The notes under the pieces are model-generated. The model saw nothing but the letters and a program-made list of their open reading frames with translations, ran no database searches and was not told the DNA's origin. Positions 30,906-33,324 of a DNA stretch of 33,324 nt are shown here, piece after piece. Origin of the DNA: Pseudonocardia sp. SCN 73-27 (GTDB lineage: Bacteria > Actinomycetota > Actinomycetes > Mycobacteriales > Pseudonocardiaceae); contig MEGH01000047.1 of NCBI GenBank assembly GCA_001725415.1, positions 20,353 through 53,676 on the forward strand, given 5' to 3'. Made by a program: the position numbers and the translations under genes. How positions within the stretch are numbered: the stretch's first letter is position 1; the number at the start of each line of letters is the position of its first letter.

Positions 30906-33089
30906 ATGGCGCAGACGACCGCCGGGCCCCCCGAGACGCGGAAGGCCGGGACGTCATCGTCCGGAGCCGCCGGTCTCATCGGGCTCGGGGCGGGCATCGC
31001 GATGCTCGTCGCCGCAGGACTGACCGTACTCACGGGCGCCCGCCCCGCGATCCTGCTGGGTCTGCCCGACCCCGGGGAACTGACGACGGTCGCGTTGCCG
31101 GCCGTGCGGTCGCTGTCCGAGGTCGCCATGATGCTGACGCTCGGCTTCCTGCTGCTCGCCGCGTTCTTCGTGCCGCCGCAGAAGGGCGGATATCTCGACG
31201 TCTCCGGCTACCGCGCGGTGCGTGCCGCGTCGTGGACGGCGTCGGCGTGGTTCGTGTGCGCGGTGCTGCTGGTGCCGCTCAACGTCGCCGACACCATGGG
31301 ACGACCCGTCTCCGACGTCCTGAGTCCCGGGTTGCTCGTCGACCTCGTCCCGAAGATCTCCGCAGCGTCGGCCTGGTCGCTGACGTCGCTGATCGCCCTG
31401 GTCGTACTGGTCGCGTGCCGGTTGGTGCTGAGCTGGGGCTGGACCGTCGTGGCCTTCGGGCTCGCGATGGCAGGTCCACTACCGGTGTCGCTGACCGGGC
31501 ACTCGGCGGCAGGGGGATCGCACGACGTCGCCACGGACAGCCTCGTCCTGCACGTTCTCGGCGCCTCCCTGTGGGTCGGTGGGCTCGCGGCCGTGCTGGT
31601 CCTCGCGAGCAGTCGCGCCAACCGCGACAGGGCGACTGCCTTGTCGACGGCTGTGCCCCGCTTCTCGGCGTTGGCGCTCGTCTGCTGGGCGGTCCTCGCC
31701 GTCACGGGTGTGATCAACGCGCTCGTCCGGGTGCCCCTGTCGGCTCTGTTCACGTCCGAGTACGGAGCGCTCGTCGTCGCGAAGACGGTGGCCCTGATCC
31801 TGCTCGGCATCCTGGGGGCGTTGCACCGCAGGCGAACCGTGGCCGACGCGGCGGCCGGCCGGACCAGGGCGCTCGTCGCGCTGGCCGGCGTCGAGATCCT
31901 GCTGATGCTGGGAACGATCGGGCTCGCGGTCGCGTTGGGGCGCAGCGCCCCGCCCGACACCGGAGCTCCGCCACCGAGCATCACCGAGGCCGTGATCGGG
32001 TACGACCTCGACGGCCCGCCGACGCTCATGCGCCTCTTCTTCGACTGGCGCTTCAGCCTGATCTACGGCTCACTCGCGCTGCTGATGGCAGCCCTGTACG
32101 TGTTCGGGATCCGGAAGTTGCGACGCCGGGGCGACGCCTGGCCGGTCGGCCGCACGATCGCCTGGCTCTGTGGCTGTGCGGTCGTCCTGCTCGCCACCAG
32201 CTCGGGCGTGGGGCGCTACGCGCCGTCGATGTTCAGCGTGCACATGGGGCAGCACATGATGCTGTCGATGCTCGCGCCGATCCTGCTCGTGCTCGGCGCC
32301 CCGGTCACGCTTGCGTTGCGCGCCTTGCCCCCTGCAGGTCGCGACCGCCCCGACGGGCCGCGCGAGTGGATCCTCACCGCGGTGCACTCGCCTGTCGCAC
32401 GCTGGCTGACGCACCCGCTCATCACACTGCCGCTGTTCGTCGGCAGCTACTACGCGCTGTACTTCTCGAGCCTGTTCGAGACCTCGCTCAACCAGCACTG
32501 GGCGCACCTCGCGATGAACGCCCATTTCCTGCTGGTGGGCTGGCTGTTCTTCTGGCCGCTCATCGGGATCGACCCGGCACCACGCCGCCTGCCACCCGTG
32601 GCACGGCTGGGCCTCGTCTTCGCGTCGGTGCCGTTCCACGCCTTCTTCGGCGTGGCCCTCATGAGCTCGAACGAGATCATCGGCGGCGCGTTCTACCGGG
32701 GCCTCGGCCTGCCCTGGGTGCCCGACCTGATGCGCGACCAGCAACTCGGAGGCGGTCTGACCTGGGCTTCCGGTGAGATTCCGCTGCTACTGGTCATCAT
32801 CGTGCTTCTCGTCCAGTGGTCCCGCCACGACGAACGGTCGGCGCGACGCGATGATCGTCGTGCGGATGCGGACGATGACGCGGACCTGAAGGCGTACAAC
32901 GCGATGCTGAACCGTCTGGCGACGGGAACCGCTACGTCCGTCGCGAATGACGATGATTTGGCAAAGGTGGCCGCCGTCACTGTGAGCGACGAACGTCAGC
33001 GCTCCGAGACCGCCGACGCCGGCACCGAACCGACTCGCGCCGACGTCCCCGCAGGTCAGGACCACCCAGGGCCATCGGGACCCCGCTGA
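30906..33089 (+). CDS. CopD-CtaG fusion membrane protein (copper handling / cytochrome c oxidase assembly)
   Basis: A 727-residue integral membrane protein with about 14-16 hydrophobic segments. The N-terminal half (about residues 15-350) matches CopD-type copper importers (the SLTGHSAAGGSHDVATDSLVLHVLGASLWVGGLAAVLVL segment is typical). The C-terminal half (about 370-640) is a caa3_CtaG domain, with FSVHMGQHMMLSMLAPILLVLGAP, then NQHWAHLAMNAHFLLVGWLFFWPLIGIDP. Histidines and methionines in both halves could bind copper. The last 90 residues are charged and cytoplasmic-looking. This fusion is common in actinobacteria and is thought to deliver copper to oxidase. The ATG at 30906 starts the protein just before the first membrane segment; the upstream open frame is Arg-rich noise. 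Confidence 0.88.
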   Translation: MAQTTAGPPETRKAGTSSSGAAGLIGLGAGIAMLVAAGLTVLTGARPAILLGLPDPGELTTVALPAVRSLSEVAMMLTLGFLLLAAFFVPPQKGGYLDVSGYRAVRAASWTASAWFVCAVLLVPLNVADTMGRPVSDVLSPGLLVDLVPKISAASAWSLTSLIALVVLVACRLVLSWGWTVVAFGLAMAGPLPVSLTGHSAAGGSHDVATDSLVLHVLGASLWVGGLAAVLVLASSRANRDRATALSTAVPRFSALALVCWAVLAVTGVINALVRVPLSALFTSEYGALVVAKTVALILLGILGALHRRRTVADAAAGRTRALVALAGVEILLMLGTIGLAVALGRSAPPDTGAPPPSITEAVIGYDLDGPPTLMRLFFDWRFSLIYGSLALLMAALYVFGIRKLRRRGDAWPVGRTIAWLCGCAVVLLATSSGVGRYAPSMFSVHMGQHMMLSMLAPILLVLGAPVTLALRALPPAGRDRPDGPREWILTAVHSPVARWLTHPLITLPLFVGSYYALYFSSLFETSLNQHWAHLAMNAHFLLVGWLFFWPLIGIDPAPRRLPPVARLGLVFASVPFHAFFGVALMSSNEIIGGAFYRGLGLPWVPDLMRDQQLGGGLTWASGEIPLLLVIIVLLVQWSRHDERSARRDDRRADADDDADLKAYNAMLNRLATGTATSVANDDDLAKVAAVTVSDERQRSETADAGTEPTRADVPAGQDHPGPSGPR

Positions 33090-33099
33090 GACGGCGTGG

Positions 33100-33128
33100 C
33101 GGGCCGACGACCGTTCGTCGCGGGCCCG
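33100..33128 (+). terminator. hairpin after the CopD-CtaG gene
   Basis: CGGGCC-GACGA pairs with TCGTC-GGCCCG across a 4-base loop, with a 3-base bulge on the right arm, starting 10 bases after the stop. There is no U-run. A second small perfect hairpin, CGAAAA/TTTTCG (33145-33162), follows. Confidence 0.45.
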
Positions 33129-33191
33129 TCACGTGCCGGTAACCCGAAAAGCCTTGTTTTCGCAGGTCAGACCCAGTAATGGGGGGGCGAT

Positions 33192-33221
33192 TTGACGCCC
33201 CTCCGGAGGGGGGCGTAACTT
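33192..33221 (+). promoter_or_regulatory. candidate promoter with an inverted repeat in the spacer
   Basis: TTGACG (33192-33197, 5 of 6), an 18-base spacer and TAACTT (33216-33221, TANNNT) form a plausible promoter. The spacer and box edges are an inverted repeat: ACGCCCCTCC (33195-33204) with GGAGGGGGGCGT (33205-33216), the right arm having two extra Gs. It points to a gene beyond the window edge. Confidence 0.45.
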
Positions 33222-33324
33222 TCTACCTGTCAGCGAGACGCCGGACAGAACGGGCCCTACGGGGAACGGTCACCAGGCCCGCTGGCCACCTTCCTCACAG
33301 GGTTCGGTAGACTCTCGGGTCTCC
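33222..33324 (+). other. unassigned leader-like stretch at the window edge
   Basis: No open frame with coding character. It contains GGGCC/GGCCC complementary stretches (near 33253 and 33276) and an AGAC/GTCT pair at the very end. TAGACT at 33308-33313 could be a second -10. It may be the 5' leader of the next gene. I could not match it to a known riboswitch. Confidence 0.3.

Noticed and set aside
33222-33324. A c-di-AMP (ydaO-type) riboswitch
   Set aside because: Some GC-rich hairpin pieces are suggestive, but I could not place the conserved core elements, and the downstream gene is not visible.

Overview
The window is very GC-rich, gene-dense DNA from an actinobacterium. A fused AccD3-type carboxyltransferase, a MmyB-like regulator beside a short-chain dehydrogenase, LAL-type LuxR regulators, TANNNT promoters placed for leaderless starts and a CopD-CtaG fusion together suggest Pseudonocardia or a close relative. 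That placement is an inference from gene content, not a phylogeny. There is no prophage, transposase, integrase or CRISPR array.

Left part (1-14.4 kb): small-molecule catabolism. The 3' end of a CoxL-like molybdenum hydroxylase is followed by an NmrA-like protein. A converging accD3-like gene comes next. It is divergent from an amidase-creatininase pair whose promoter region carries nested inverted repeats and what looks like a 12-codon leader peptide, joined to the amidase start by a GTGA overlap. After a strong hairpin and a second set of palindromes comes a complete Rieske oxygenase system: oxygenase alpha subunit, [3Fe-4S]-type ferredoxin and FAD ferredoxin reductase. A LAL regulator converges on it, and an AraC-type regulator, a short-chain dehydrogenase and an acyl-CoA-dehydrogenase-like flavoprotein follow. 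The last two lack the usual catalytic Tyr and Glu.

Middle (14.4-23.9 kb): regulators, redox enzymes and gene decay. Three damaged genes lie here: a small gene broken by a -1 frameshift, a MmyB-like regulator that has lost its ligand-binding domain, and an internally deleted second copy of a quinone oxidoreductase. Intact genes are a divergent SDR, a second LAL regulator, an FAD monooxygenase, a MocR/GabR-type regulator and the intact quinone oxidoreductase. Direct repeats between the last two look like a MocR operator.

Right part (23.9-33.3 kb): signalling and housekeeping. A PAS-GAF-GAF-PP2C phosphatase is translationally coupled to a STAS anti-anti-sigma factor, a partner-switching pair without its kinase here. 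A TetR regulator is divergent from a cupin gene across a palindrome. tRNA-Arg(TCT) overlaps the 3' end of an unusual single-chain DNA methyltransferase (HTH, N6-adenine MTase and HsdS-like region). That gene and a divergent PP2C phosphatase seem to use overlapping promoters that would make leaderless mRNAs. A CopD-CtaG membrane protein and an unassigned leader-like stretch end the window.

No single known defence or biosynthetic island is present. The most unusual signals are the leader peptide and operators of the amidase operon, the paired active-site losses, the decayed MmyB regulator with its operator intact, and the methyltransferase/tRNA/leaderless-promoter locus.
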